64,000 bases of DNA from NCBI RefSeq assembly GCF_002557795.1, contig NZ_CP023777.1:1240001-1304000 (forward strand), in the 5' to 3' direction. Origin of the DNA: Chitinophaga caeni (GTDB lineage: Bacteria > Bacteroidota > Bacteroidia > Chitinophagales > Chitinophagaceae). The notes beneath the pieces are model-generated. The model made no database searches and was not told the DNA's origin. It worked only from the letters and a program-made list of their open reading frames with translations. Of this stretch, positions 8,464-17,200 are shown piece by piece; the first letter of the stretch is position 1, and each line of letters starts with the position of its first letter. Position numbers and translations under genes: made by a program.

Positions 8464-9351
8464 TTATTTTCTGAGTAATGCAAAAATGGCTTCTTTTTGC
8501 TCAGAAGTAACCATTGAACGATTGTAAGCTAAGTAAATAGTATTGGTTACGGGACTATATCCCGGCCAAATTTTAATTAACTGCTTGTCTTTCAGGGCAT
8601 TTTTTACCAGGTAACCGGGTAAAACACTCAAAGATTTCGTGGAAACAATCGTTTTGGCAATCGAATCTAAATCCGGGATGATGAAGTTTGGATGCACTTG
8701 CGGCCTACTTTGAAAATTCACGAGCCAAAATCTTCGTATCAATGCTAGGTCGCTGCTATAGGCTAGCCATTTTTGCATTTCGAGCCACAGGGCCACTTTT
8801 GCGGGTTCTGCTGCGGCAATTAATTTTTTGAACGGTTTTATATTTAGCTTGGGGCTACCCACCAGGATCAAATGCTCTGTAAATATTTCATCGAATTGGA
8901 TGCCTGCCAATTCTTTCTTCTGGTTAGCGATCACGAAATCGATTTGCCCCTTTTGCAATTTTTGTAGCAGCGTTGCTGTAATATCGAAATCGAAGTGAAA
9001 TTTATAAGTTGCTTTAGCGATCCGCGGCGCGATATTGGCGTGAAAAAATTCGCGGGCAGTCCCGATTGATATCGTCGGATCTAATTTCAAAGCATTTTTT
9101 TGGAAGCTGTCTTCTATAGCCTCAAGTTGCTGTAACGGCGCTACCAGCCTCGTGTATAACTCCTTTCCCAGCGGTGTCGGAATCATTTTTCTCGCGGTAC
9201 GTTCGAACAGCGGTTTCCCGGTATAGTTTTCGAGCGCAGCCAAATGCTGACTTACATTCGGTTGCGAGATCAGCAGCTCTTTGGCGGCGCCTGTTAGCGT
9301 TCCGGCTGTATAAATTGCTTTAAAAGTGCGGTACCACTCAAGATTAACCAT
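8464..9351 (-). CDS. LysR family transcriptional regulator
   Basis: This 295-residue LysR-type regulator has its N-terminal winged helix-turn-helix at residues ~1-60 (LEWYRTFKAIYTAGTLTGAA, SQPNVSQHLAALE, LFERTARKMIPT). An effector-binding periplasmic-binding-protein-like domain follows from about residue 90. It is divergent from the DJ-1/PfpI lipoprotein gene across 108 bases that contain a palindrome fitting a LysR operator. That neighbour is the likely regulated target, possibly with autoregulation. The effector cannot be deduced. Confidence 0.92.
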   Translation of the reverse strand: MVNLEWYRTFKAIYTAGTLTGAAKELLISQPNVSQHLAALENYTGKPLFERTARKMIPTPLGKELYTRLVAPLQQLEAIEDSFQKNALKLDPTISIGTAREFFHANIAPRIAKATYKFHFDFDITATLLQKLQKGQIDFVIANQKKELAGIQFDEIFTEHLILVGSPKLNIKPFKKLIAAAEPAKVALWLEMQKWLAYSSDLALIRRFWLVNFQSRPQVHPNFIIPDLDSIAKTIVSTKSLSVLPGYLVKNALKDKQLIKIWPGYSPVTNTIYLAYNRSMVTSEQKEAIFALLRK

Positions 9352-9369
9352 AGATTGATCTATAAAAAT

Positions 9370-9389
9370 ATTTATAATATGGTATAAAT
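9370..9389. promoter_or_regulatory. Candidate LysR operator
   Basis: A perfect inverted repeat, ATTTATA, six bases, TATAAAT, fits the T-N11-A architecture of LysR sites. It lies 18 bases upstream of the regulator start and about 70 bases upstream of the divergent gene. The surrounding DNA is very AT-rich, so chance is possible. Confidence 0.4.
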
Positions 9390-9459
9390 CTTATTATTTA
9401 ATTTATAATAGAAATAACCTGATTTTTGCAAAGCTAATAAAGTTTAAAATTCATCGATC

Positions 9460-10254
9460 ATGATCATGAAAAGAGTGACTCAACTAAAAGACATTTTATT
9501 TGTATTTCTTGTAAGTGCTGCATTGATCAGCATTTCAAGTTGTGGTAATCAAAGAACTCAATCAAAAAAAATTGATATGAAAAAGAAAGTATTATTTGTA
9601 TTAACCAGCCACGATCAACTGGGTAATACGGATGAAAAAACGGGGTATTGGCTTTCCGAAGCTTCGCATCCCTGGCACGTTTTTAAAGAAGCAGGATATG
9701 AAATGGATTTCATGAGTCCGAAGGGCGGAATGCCCCCGGTTGACGGAAAAGATACTACGGACCCGGTGAACCAAGCATTTATGAATGATGCTAAAGTGCA
9801 GGAGAAATTAACGCATACTTTGACACCCGGGCAGGTAGACCCTAAGGATTATGATGTAATATTATATGTAGGTGGACATGGCGCGATGTGGGACTTGCCT
9901 AATGTGCCGCAAATAGCCACCATAGCAGCTAACATTTACGAAAAGGGAGGTATTGTGGCCGCTGTTTGCCACGGACCGGCCGGCTTGGTCAATATAAAGC
10001 TTAAAGATGGCGAATATCTCCTAAAAGGTAAAACTGTAGCAGGTTTCACCAATGAAGAGGAAGAGAAAAGGGGCCTTGGTAAGGTTGTACCATTTCTATT
10101 AGCCGACAAGCTGGAAGAAAGGGGAGCAAGGCATGTGGATGCCCCTATGTGGACCGATCATATAGAGGTTGACGGCCGTTTAATTACCGGTCAGAACCCG
10201 GCTTCGGCAACGAGCTTAGCCAAGGCAATAGTGAAAGCTTTGGATGCGAAATAA
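9460..10254 (+). CDS. DJ-1/PfpI (type 1 glutamine amidotransferase-like) lipoprotein
   Basis: This 264-residue protein is of the Hsp31/YhbO-type DJ-1/PfpI superfamily. The nucleophile elbow AAVCHGPAG places the catalytic Cys near residue 170, followed by His. A conserved Glu lies in TGYWLSE near 67, and YVGGHGAMWDLP forms the preceding loop. Related proteins act as chaperones, glyoxalase III-type enzymes or amidases. Unusually, residues 1-28 form a lipoprotein signal with the box SISSC, so this copy should be exported and lipid-anchored, whereas most relatives are cytoplasmic. It is divergent from a LysR gene. ATG at 9460 or 9466 may start translation. Confidence 0.88.
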   Translation: MIMKRVTQLKDILFVFLVSAALISISSCGNQRTQSKKIDMKKKVLFVLTSHDQLGNTDEKTGYWLSEASHPWHVFKEAGYEMDFMSPKGGMPPVDGKDTTDPVNQAFMNDAKVQEKLTHTLTPGQVDPKDYDVILYVGGHGAMWDLPNVPQIATIAANIYEKGGIVAAVCHGPAGLVNIKLKDGEYLLKGKTVAGFTNEEEEKRGLGKVVPFLLADKLEERGARHVDAPMWTDHIEVDGRLITGQNPASATSLAKAIVKALDAK

Positions 10255-10321
10255 TCAATATTGATTTAATAGGTAGTATTCCTAACTATTTTTTCATTAA
10301 AATGAAACCATTTATATTGAA

Positions 10322-10350
10322 TTTGTAGTTATTTATGTAGGATAGATTTA
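10322..10350 (+). promoter_or_regulatory. Possible orphan promoter in a gene-free gap
   Basis: TTTG, 17 bases, TAGATTTA fits the Bacteroidota pattern TTG-N17-23-TAnnTTTG except for the last base. No ORF follows it before a strong terminator at 10533. The local AT content weakens the match. Confidence 0.3.
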
Positions 10351-10356
10351 GTTTCA

Positions 10357-10570
10357 TTTATGGATAATTATGAATAGGTGTTGATAATTGATATAGCTAA
10401 TCATCCGTATCATAATACAATTCTTCATTTCGCGGGGATCATTGTTCTTTTTTAGATTTCGTGTAGTCGATAAAGTTATATCAACAAATTATAAACATAC
10501 AATCTGTTTATAGAGCTATAAATATTTTTTTCAAACCCGGTGGTAGTAATTATCACCGGGTTTATTTTTT
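10357..10570 (+). ncRNA. Candidate small RNA between a possible promoter and an orphan terminator
   Basis: The 413-base gap 10255-10667 has no plausible ORF. It holds a near-consensus promoter (10322-10350) and, about 180 bases on, a strong terminator whose nearest upstream gene ends 279 bases earlier. A transcript of roughly 210 bases is therefore possible. The alternative is a long 3' untranslated region of the DJ-1/PfpI gene. No known RNA family was recognised. Confidence 0.25.
10533..10570 (+). terminator. Strong Rho-independent terminator far from any ORF
   Basis: AAACCCGGTG, 11-base loop, CACCGGGTTT, followed by ATTTTTT. The stem is a perfect 10 bp. Confidence 0.75.
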
Positions 10571-10667
10571 TTGATATATTAATAGAAATATCCAGTGAAG
10601 TTCTTAATAATTTAAAAGGGAACAAAGCGGAACGTTTTTTGTTAAGAGTACATAAATTTTTAATCCC

Positions 10668-11744
10668 ATGCGCCTATTTTTGATCACCGCCTTTTTCCTG
10701 TTGCCATTGGGCATCTTGGCTAAAGACCTTAAACCTGGATTTGATCCGCAAGAGTATTTATCAGCCTTAAAATTGCCTGAAAGAGAAGATAGTTTGGATA
10801 ATGAGAAAGATTACAACGGGTACAAATTTTTGTACTTGTCACCGGAAGTAGGATTGTTTAACCGGTGGTCTCTTTGGGAACGTAAGAGTGATGGTGTGAT
10901 CGTGATTAAAATCAGGGGAACGGTTCCAAAGAATGAAAGCTGGTTGGCAAATTTTTATGCCGCGATGATCCCCGCTATTGGAAGTTTGCAATTTGATGAT
11001 ACTACGCGGTTCGATTACCAGTTGGCGGCGCCCGGTACCAAGGCGTATGTTCATACAGGTTGGACAGTGGCATTGGGTTACATGGTGCCTACGATAGTAT
11101 CTAAGCTTCTCGAGCAATACAGCGCCGGGAAAAGATCATTTATAATATTAGGCCACAGCCAAGGAGGAGCGATTGCATTCTTGCTGAGATCATATCTATA
11201 TTATAATAAGCAAATCCCCAGGGATATTACAATTAAAACCTATTGTAGTGCAGCGCCCAAGCCGGGAAATTTGAATTACGCTTATGACTTTGACTTTATC
11301 ACCCGCGGCGGTTGGGCATTGCGAGTGGTAAATACTGCCGACTGGGTACCTGAAACGCCTTTTTCTTTGCAAACATTAAAGGATTTCAACGATGTTAGCA
11401 TTTTTATGAACGTTAAACCGAGACTGAAAGAATTGAACTTTTTTGTTCGGCTATATGCCAAATCTGTTTATAACAAGATGAACCGTACCACGAAAAGGTC
11501 GCGGAGGCGTTTTAACAGGATCCTTGGCCATAGGGTGTACACGTTGATAAAGAAAACGCTACCGAATTTTAAGGAACCGGAATATGCCAACTCCCATAAT
11601 TACATGCTCGCCGGCGTACCGGTTGTTTTATTTGCCGATGGGGAATACTTCAAAAAGTTTCCGTTTGACGGCAAAAACGTATTTGTTCACCACGCTTTCG
11701 AGCCGTATGAATATTTAGTTGAAAAGTATTATGGTCACCGGTGA
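10668..11744 (+). CDS. Secreted class 3-type lipase
   Basis: This 358-residue protein has a signal peptide (MRLFLITAFFLLPLGILAKD). It carries an alpha/beta-hydrolase core of the Lipase_3 type, with the nucleophile elbow LGHSQGGA (Ser ~164) and a preceding IKIRGTVPKNESWLANF oxyanion-type segment. Candidate acid and base residues include the Asp in NTADWVPE (~225) and a His near the C-terminus (NSHNYMLA or FVHHAFEP). The family hydrolyses acylglycerols or related esters. The protein is probably periplasmic or secreted. It is convergent with the zinc-peptidase gene, whose stop lies 15 bases away. Confidence 0.85.
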   Translation: MRLFLITAFFLLPLGILAKDLKPGFDPQEYLSALKLPEREDSLDNEKDYNGYKFLYLSPEVGLFNRWSLWERKSDGVIVIKIRGTVPKNESWLANFYAAMIPAIGSLQFDDTTRFDYQLAAPGTKAYVHTGWTVALGYMVPTIVSKLLEQYSAGKRSFIILGHSQGGAIAFLLRSYLYYNKQIPRDITIKTYCSAAPKPGNLNYAYDFDFITRGGWALRVVNTADWVPETPFSLQTLKDFNDVSIFMNVKPRLKELNFFVRLYAKSVYNKMNRTTKRSRRRFNRILGHRVYTLIKKTLPNFKEPEYANSHNYMLAGVPVVLFADGEYFKKFPFDGKNVFVHHAFEPYEYLVEKYYGHR

Positions 11745-11758
11745 TGAGCCCAGTGTTA

Positions 11759-12595
11759 TTACCGGTTATTATTGAAAGTGTCTCCCTGGCGGATATCCCC
11801 GGTTTCATAACCTTTCTTAAACCAATACATACGCTGTTCGGAAGTGCCGTGAGTGAAGGCATCAGGAACAACGTAACCTTGGGATTCTTTCTGTAAACGG
11901 TCATCCCCGATAGCATTGGCAGCGGTAAGTGCTTCGTCGATATCCCCGGGTTCAAGTACATCTTTCATTTTTTGATCGTAATGCGCCCAAAGCCCGGCGT
12001 AAAAGTCAGCCTGGAGCTCCAGGCGAACGGAAAGCTTGTTATAATCTGTTTCGCTCAATTGTTGCCTCAGTTCTTGAACTTTCCTGCTGGTGCCTAGTAA
12101 ATTCTGTACGTGGTGACCAACTTCATGGGCTACCACGTAAGCCATGGCAAAGTCGCCGGGCGCTTGGAAGCGATCCTTTAACTCTTGATAAAAAGACAAA
12201 TCAATATATAATTTTTCATCCGCGGGACAGTAAAACGGCCCGCTAGCGCTGGATGCGCCACCGCAAGCTGATTGAACATTGCCGGTAAACAATACCATGG
12301 TCGGCGCTTGGTAGCTGCGGTTCATTTCGGAGAATATTTGTGACCAAACATCTTCTGTATCAGCTAAAACCACCTTGACGAAATCGGCTAATTGCTGCTC
12401 TTCCTGGGAAATTACATGCTGGTTATTTTGGGTAGTTCCCGTGTTGGAGTTTAACAGCTGGGAAGGATCTCCTCCCATAAAGTAGACGATAATAGCGATG
12501 ACAACGGTTAAAATTCCGCCACCAACAACCATTCCGCCACCTTTGCCCCTGCGATCATCAACATTATCGCTCATACGACGGCCAGACCATTTCAT
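11759..12595 (-). CDS. Neutral zinc metallopeptidase (YpfJ/KPN_02809-like)
   Basis: This 278-residue membrane-anchored protein opens with MKWSGRRMSDNVDDRRG, the usual N-terminus of this family. One membrane helix follows (residues ~22-40), then an extracytoplasmic peptidase domain with the zinc motif HEVGHH (157-162). Family-typical stretches include PFYCPADEKLYIDLSFY and LQADFYAGLWAH, whose Glu/Asp can complete the zinc site. The physiological substrate is unknown. The ATG at 12595 is chosen over the upstream one at 12625 because the family starts there. Confidence 0.92.
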   Translation of the reverse strand: MKWSGRRMSDNVDDRRGKGGGMVVGGGILTVVIAIIVYFMGGDPSQLLNSNTGTTQNNQHVISQEEQQLADFVKVVLADTEDVWSQIFSEMNRSYQAPTMVLFTGNVQSACGGASSASGPFYCPADEKLYIDLSFYQELKDRFQAPGDFAMAYVVAHEVGHHVQNLLGTSRKVQELRQQLSETDYNKLSVRLELQADFYAGLWAHYDQKMKDVLEPGDIDEALTAANAIGDDRLQKESQGYVVPDAFTHGTSEQRMYWFKKGYETGDIRQGDTFNNNR

Positions 12596-12673
12596 AAGAA
12601 TAAATTTTAGGGTAAAAATGTACAATTATAAACAGTAATAAAGATATCAAAGTTTGTGAATAAGCAAGTTATA

Positions 12674-12703
12674 TAAAAATAGAGGCCGGGTAAAAACCCG
12701 GCC
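12674..12703 (-). terminator. Terminator of the gltBD operon
   Basis: Minus strand: GGCCGGGT, loop TTTT, ACCCGGCC, then TCTATTTTTAT, about 70 bases after the gltD stop. Confidence 0.75.
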
Positions 12704-12772
12704 CGGTCGAAGGTTACAACAAAATCTAAACCTGCTTATTTAGAAGAATCTTTAATTATATCTTGATAATGG

Positions 12773-14251
12773 CTATATATTCATAGCAGCCATCACGGAA
12801 TGATCTTTGGTTTCTAGTTGGGAGCTGCCCATCAGGAATTCGTCTACTTTCCTCGCACATTCACGGCCTTCGCTGATAGCCCAAACAACTAGCGATTGTC
12901 CCCGGCGCATATCTCCCGCTGCAAAAACCTTTGGAATCGAAGTTTGATAGCTTTTTTCCGTGGCTTTCACATTCCCGCGATCATCCAGCTCTACGCCCAG
13001 GTTTTCCAATAAACCATCGTGCTGGGGGTGCAAAAAGCCCATGGCTAATAAAACAAGATCACAAGGAATTTCCCTTTCAGAACCGGGAACTTCCGTAAAC
13101 CTAGCCGGTTTGCCATCTTGGGAAGCCGTCCATTGTAAGTCTACAATTACTAGGCCTTTTAACGTCCCTTCACTATTTCCAACGAATGACTTGGTAGCAA
13201 TGGCCCATTGACGCGCAGCTCCTTCCTCGTGAGAAGTACTGGTCTTCAGGATCATCGGGTAAGTAGGCCAAGGCATGTAAGCGGTGCGAGATTCCGGGGG
13301 TTTCGGCATCAACTCAATCTGCGTGATGGACTTGGCGCCGTGCCTGTTGGAAGTTCCCACGCAATCGGAGCCGGTATCACCGCCGCCGATTACCACGACA
13401 TGTTTATCATTTGCCAGTAATTCGAACCCTTCAACTGGGCGTTCGGACACCCGTTTATTCTGCTGTTTCAGGAAATCCATCGCGAAATGAACACCTTTCA
13501 GTTCACGACCTGGCACGGTTAAATCGCGGGGAATCGTACTACCGCCAGCCAATACAACCGCGTTGTATTCACGGAGCAGGTCATTAACACTAACGTTAAC
13601 ACCCACGTTCGCATTGCATTGGAAGGTAATTCCCTCATCTTCCATTAACTTAACGCGCCTATCGATGATCCATTTTTCCAATTTAAAATCAGGGATACCG
13701 TAGCGGAGTAATCCACCGGGAGCATCATCCCTTTCGAAGACGGTAACGGTATGGCCTGCATAATTTAATTGCGCCGCAGCCGCTAATCCCGCGGGGCCTG
13801 AGCCAACTACAGCTACCTTTTTGCCGGTTCTCACCCTGGGAGTTTTAGCTTGAACCAAGCCTTTATCAAATGCAATCTCGATAATGTGTTTTTCAATTTC
13901 CTCGATAGCTACCGGGGGTTGATTGATGCCAAGCACGCAAGCGCTTTCGCAGGGAGCCGGGCATATTCTACCTGTAAATTCGGGAAAATTATTGGTAGAT
14001 GAAAGTATTTCGTAAGCTTCTTGCCAATCTTTTCTATAAACCGCATCATTAAACTCCGGGATCACGTTGCCCAGGGGGCAGCCGCTATGACAGAACGGTA
14101 CACCGCAGTTCATGCAACGTGCCGACTGTTCATTCAGCGTATTATCAGGAAAACGTTGAACAAATTCTTTATAGTGAGAAATCCTGCTTGTCGGAACCTC
14201 TTTGCTAGGGTAAACGCGTGTAAACTCTAAGAATCCTGTAGGTTTGCCCAT
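12773..14251 (-). CDS. gltD: Glutamate synthase (NADPH) small subunit
   Basis: This 492-residue GltD transfers electrons from NAD(P)H through FAD and iron-sulfur clusters to GltB for reductive synthesis of glutamate from 2-oxoglutarate and glutamine. The N-terminal cysteine-rich region ([17 protein letters not shown] and [12 protein letters not shown]) supplies the 4Fe-4S clusters. An FAD fold ([18 protein letters not shown]) and an NADPH fold ([14 protein letters not shown]) follow, then the C-terminal [19 protein letters not shown] motif. It lies 42 bases downstream of gltB on the same strand and shares its terminator region. Confidence 0.97.
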   Translation of the reverse strand: MGKPTGFLEFTRVYPSKEVPTSRISHYKEFVQRFPDNTLNEQSARCMNCGVPFCHSGCPLGNVIPEFNDAVYRKDWQEAYEILSSTNNFPEFTGRICPAPCESACVLGINQPPVAIEEIEKHIIEIAFDKGLVQAKTPRVRTGKKVAVVGSGPAGLAAAAQLNYAGHTVTVFERDDAPGGLLRYGIPDFKLEKWIIDRRVKLMEDEGITFQCNANVGVNVSVNDLLREYNAVVLAGGSTIPRDLTVPGRELKGVHFAMDFLKQQNKRVSERPVEGFELLANDKHVVVIGGGDTGSDCVGTSNRHGAKSITQIELMPKPPESRTAYMPWPTYPMILKTSTSHEEGAARQWAIATKSFVGNSEGTLKGLVIVDLQWTASQDGKPARFTEVPGSEREIPCDLVLLAMGFLHPQHDGLLENLGVELDDRGNVKATEKSYQTSIPKVFAAGDMRRGQSLVVWAISEGRECARKVDEFLMGSSQLETKDHSVMAAMNI

Positions 14252-14293
14252 TTCAAATCTTTTTTAAATGATCAATGCTTTTAACTCAATGCC

Positions 14294-17200
14294 TTATGCT
14301 TTCTGCGCTTGTTCGGCCACTTTCGACTTGCTGAGCACGGCTTTGTACTCCTTGGGGAATACTTTCACGAAGTATCTCAATTGACCTTCCCAATCTTTCA
14401 GCAAGAACTTGGCAACACTGCTGTTGGTATAAGCATGATGCTTTGTTACCAGGTCATGCAGGAGCGCATTATCTTCGGCTGTAAGCGGATCAATATCTAC
14501 CATCTCCTTATTGCAGCGGTTTTCGAAATTGCCTTTCACATCGTAAACGTAAGCGATGCCACCGCTCATACCGGCGCCGAAATTGAACCCGGTTTGACCG
14601 AGGATGATGGCCCGCCCGCCTGTCATATATTCACAAGCATGGTCCCCGGTGCCTTCTACCACCACGGTAGCGCCCGAGTTACGAACACAGAATCTTTGAC
14701 CGGCCCGTCCGCGGATGAAGGCTTCACCGGAAGTGGCGCCATAGAAGGCAACGTTTCCGGCGATGATATTATCTTCAGCTTTAAAAGAGCTTTCTGTTCT
14801 TGGATAAACGATCAGTTTAGCGCCGGAAAGACCTTTACCGAAATAGTCATTGGCCTCGCCTTCCAACTCCAGGGTAACACCCTTGGTATTGAAAGCGCCG
14901 AAACTCTGTCCTGCCGAACCGATGAATTTAAAGTGAATGGTATCCTCCGGCAATCCTTCTGACTTATAAATCTTGGAGATTTCATTCGATAAAATGGTGC
15001 CGATCGTACGATCCGTATTTTTCACCGTGAACTCTTGGAAGACCCTGGTTTTCTTTTCCAAAGCAGGTTTGGCCGCTTTGAGTAATTTCCAGTCGATTAC
15101 TTCGCTGATACCGTGATCCTGTTCCTCTTGCTTATACAAGGGCACGTTTTCAGCGGGTTCTTTGAAGAGGATCGGTTTGAGGTCGAGGTGTTTATATTTC
15201 CAGTGATTTACATCATCACGTAATTGCAAGGTATCTACTTGGCCAACCATTTCGTTGATGGATTTGAAACCAAGTTCGGCCATAATTTCCCTTAACTCTT
15301 GCACGATGAATTGGAAGAAGTTAACCACATGTTGCGGGTCGCCGTTGAATCTTTTCCTTAATTCCGGATCTTGCGTAGCAACACCGACAGGACAAGTATT
15401 CAGGTGACATTTACGCATCATGATACAACCTTCTACCACGAGCGCGGCAGTAGCTACGCCCCATTCTTCGGCGCCGAGCAAGGTTGCGATCGCGATATCG
15501 CGACCAGTTTTTAACTGGCCATCGGTTTGAACGGTAACACGGCCACGTAATTTATTTTTAACAAGTGTTTGATGTGTTTCTGCTAATCCCAATTCCCAAG
15601 GTAAACCGGCATGTTTGATAGAACTCAATGGTGAAGCACCTGTACCGCCATCATGACCCGCGATGAGAATCACATCGGCATGAGCCTTGGCCACACCCGC
15701 GGCGATAGTGCCGACGCCTGCTTTAGAAACCAATTTCACAGAGATGCGCGCCTCGCGGTTCGCATTTTTCAGATCGTAGATCAATTGCGCCAGGTCCTCG
15801 ATAGAGTAAATATCGTGATGCGGAGGAGGCGATATCAAGCCGACACCCGGTGTTGAGTGGCGCACTTTCGCGATCCAATCATCTACTTTATGCCCCGGTA
15901 ATTGCCCGCCTTCGCCGGGTTTCGCTCCCTGGGCCATTTTAATTTGTAGCTCATCAGCATTGGTAAGATAATAGCTGGTAACCCCGAAGCGACCTGAAGC
16001 AACCTGCTTGATAGCGGAGCGCATGGAATCGCCGTTAGGCAATAACTGGTAGCGGATCTCATCTTCACCGCCTTCGCCCGTATTACTTTTCGCACCGATA
16101 CGGTTCATCGCGATAGCAAGGGTAGAATGCGCTTCATGGGAAATGGAGCCAAAACTCATTGCCCCGGTAGCGAAGCGTTTGAAGATGCTCTCAGCAGGCT
16201 CTACCTGGTCTACCGGGATCGGTTGACGGTTTCTCTTGAAAGTGAATAAGCTCCTTAAAGTGCAGGCTTTTTCGCTTTGATCATTTACCGTCTTCGCATA
16301 TTTTTTATAAATATTATAATCGTTCTGGCGGGTTGCAAACTGCAACAGGTGAATCGATTGAGGGTTGAAGAGATGGAATTCCCCTTTTCGTTTCCATTGG
16401 TAAACACCCCCTTCGGTTAACCTTACTACGGGCGTTTCCTTGCGACCGAAACCCATTTCATGCTTAGCGAGTGCTTCGCGGGCGATCTCGTCCAAGCCGA
16501 TACCTTGAATCCTGGAAACAGCCCCGGTGAAGTATTTATCAACCGTAAGTTTATTAATCCCCAGTATCTCGAATATTTGGGCGCCCTGGTAAGATTGTAA
16601 AGTAGAAATCCCCATCTTGGAGAATACTTTAAACAAACCTTCACAAACCGCCTTGATATAATTCTTCTTCAGTTTATCTACATCGAGCTCAGTTTGTAAT
16701 TTGCCATTCAGGCGCATATTGCGGATGGTGCTGAGCGCCAAGTAAGGGTTGATGGCAGTAGCGCCGAAACCGAGCAAGCAAGCAAAATGGTGTACCTCCC
16801 AAACATCACCGGCTTCCACGATCAAACCAACTTGTCCGCGGTAGCCTTTGCGGATCAGGTGGTGATGCACGGCGGAAGCGGCAAGTAAAGAAGGAATGGC
16901 GGCATGTTCGCTATCCAGCGCACGATCGGAAAGGATCAGTACTTCGAAGCCATCTTCCACAGCATCTACCGCGTAGCGGCATAAACGGGCGATCGCTTTT
17001 TCCAGCGATCCCGGTTTGCCATCGGCACGGAAGTAAGTATGTAAGGTTTTAGCCTGGAATATTCCGGTATCGATACTGCGGATCTTTTCTAGTTCATAAT
17101 TTGTCAGGATCGGGTGGCGTAAGGCCAAGCCGTGGCAATGAAGCGGATCTTCATCCAACAGGTTGCCGTTATTTCCGACATAAGTTGCCAAGCTCATCAC

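Noticed and set aside
14309..14962. 217-codon ORF on the plus strand within gltB
   Set aside because: Antisense to a fully recognisable GltB domain; open frame caused by codon bias.
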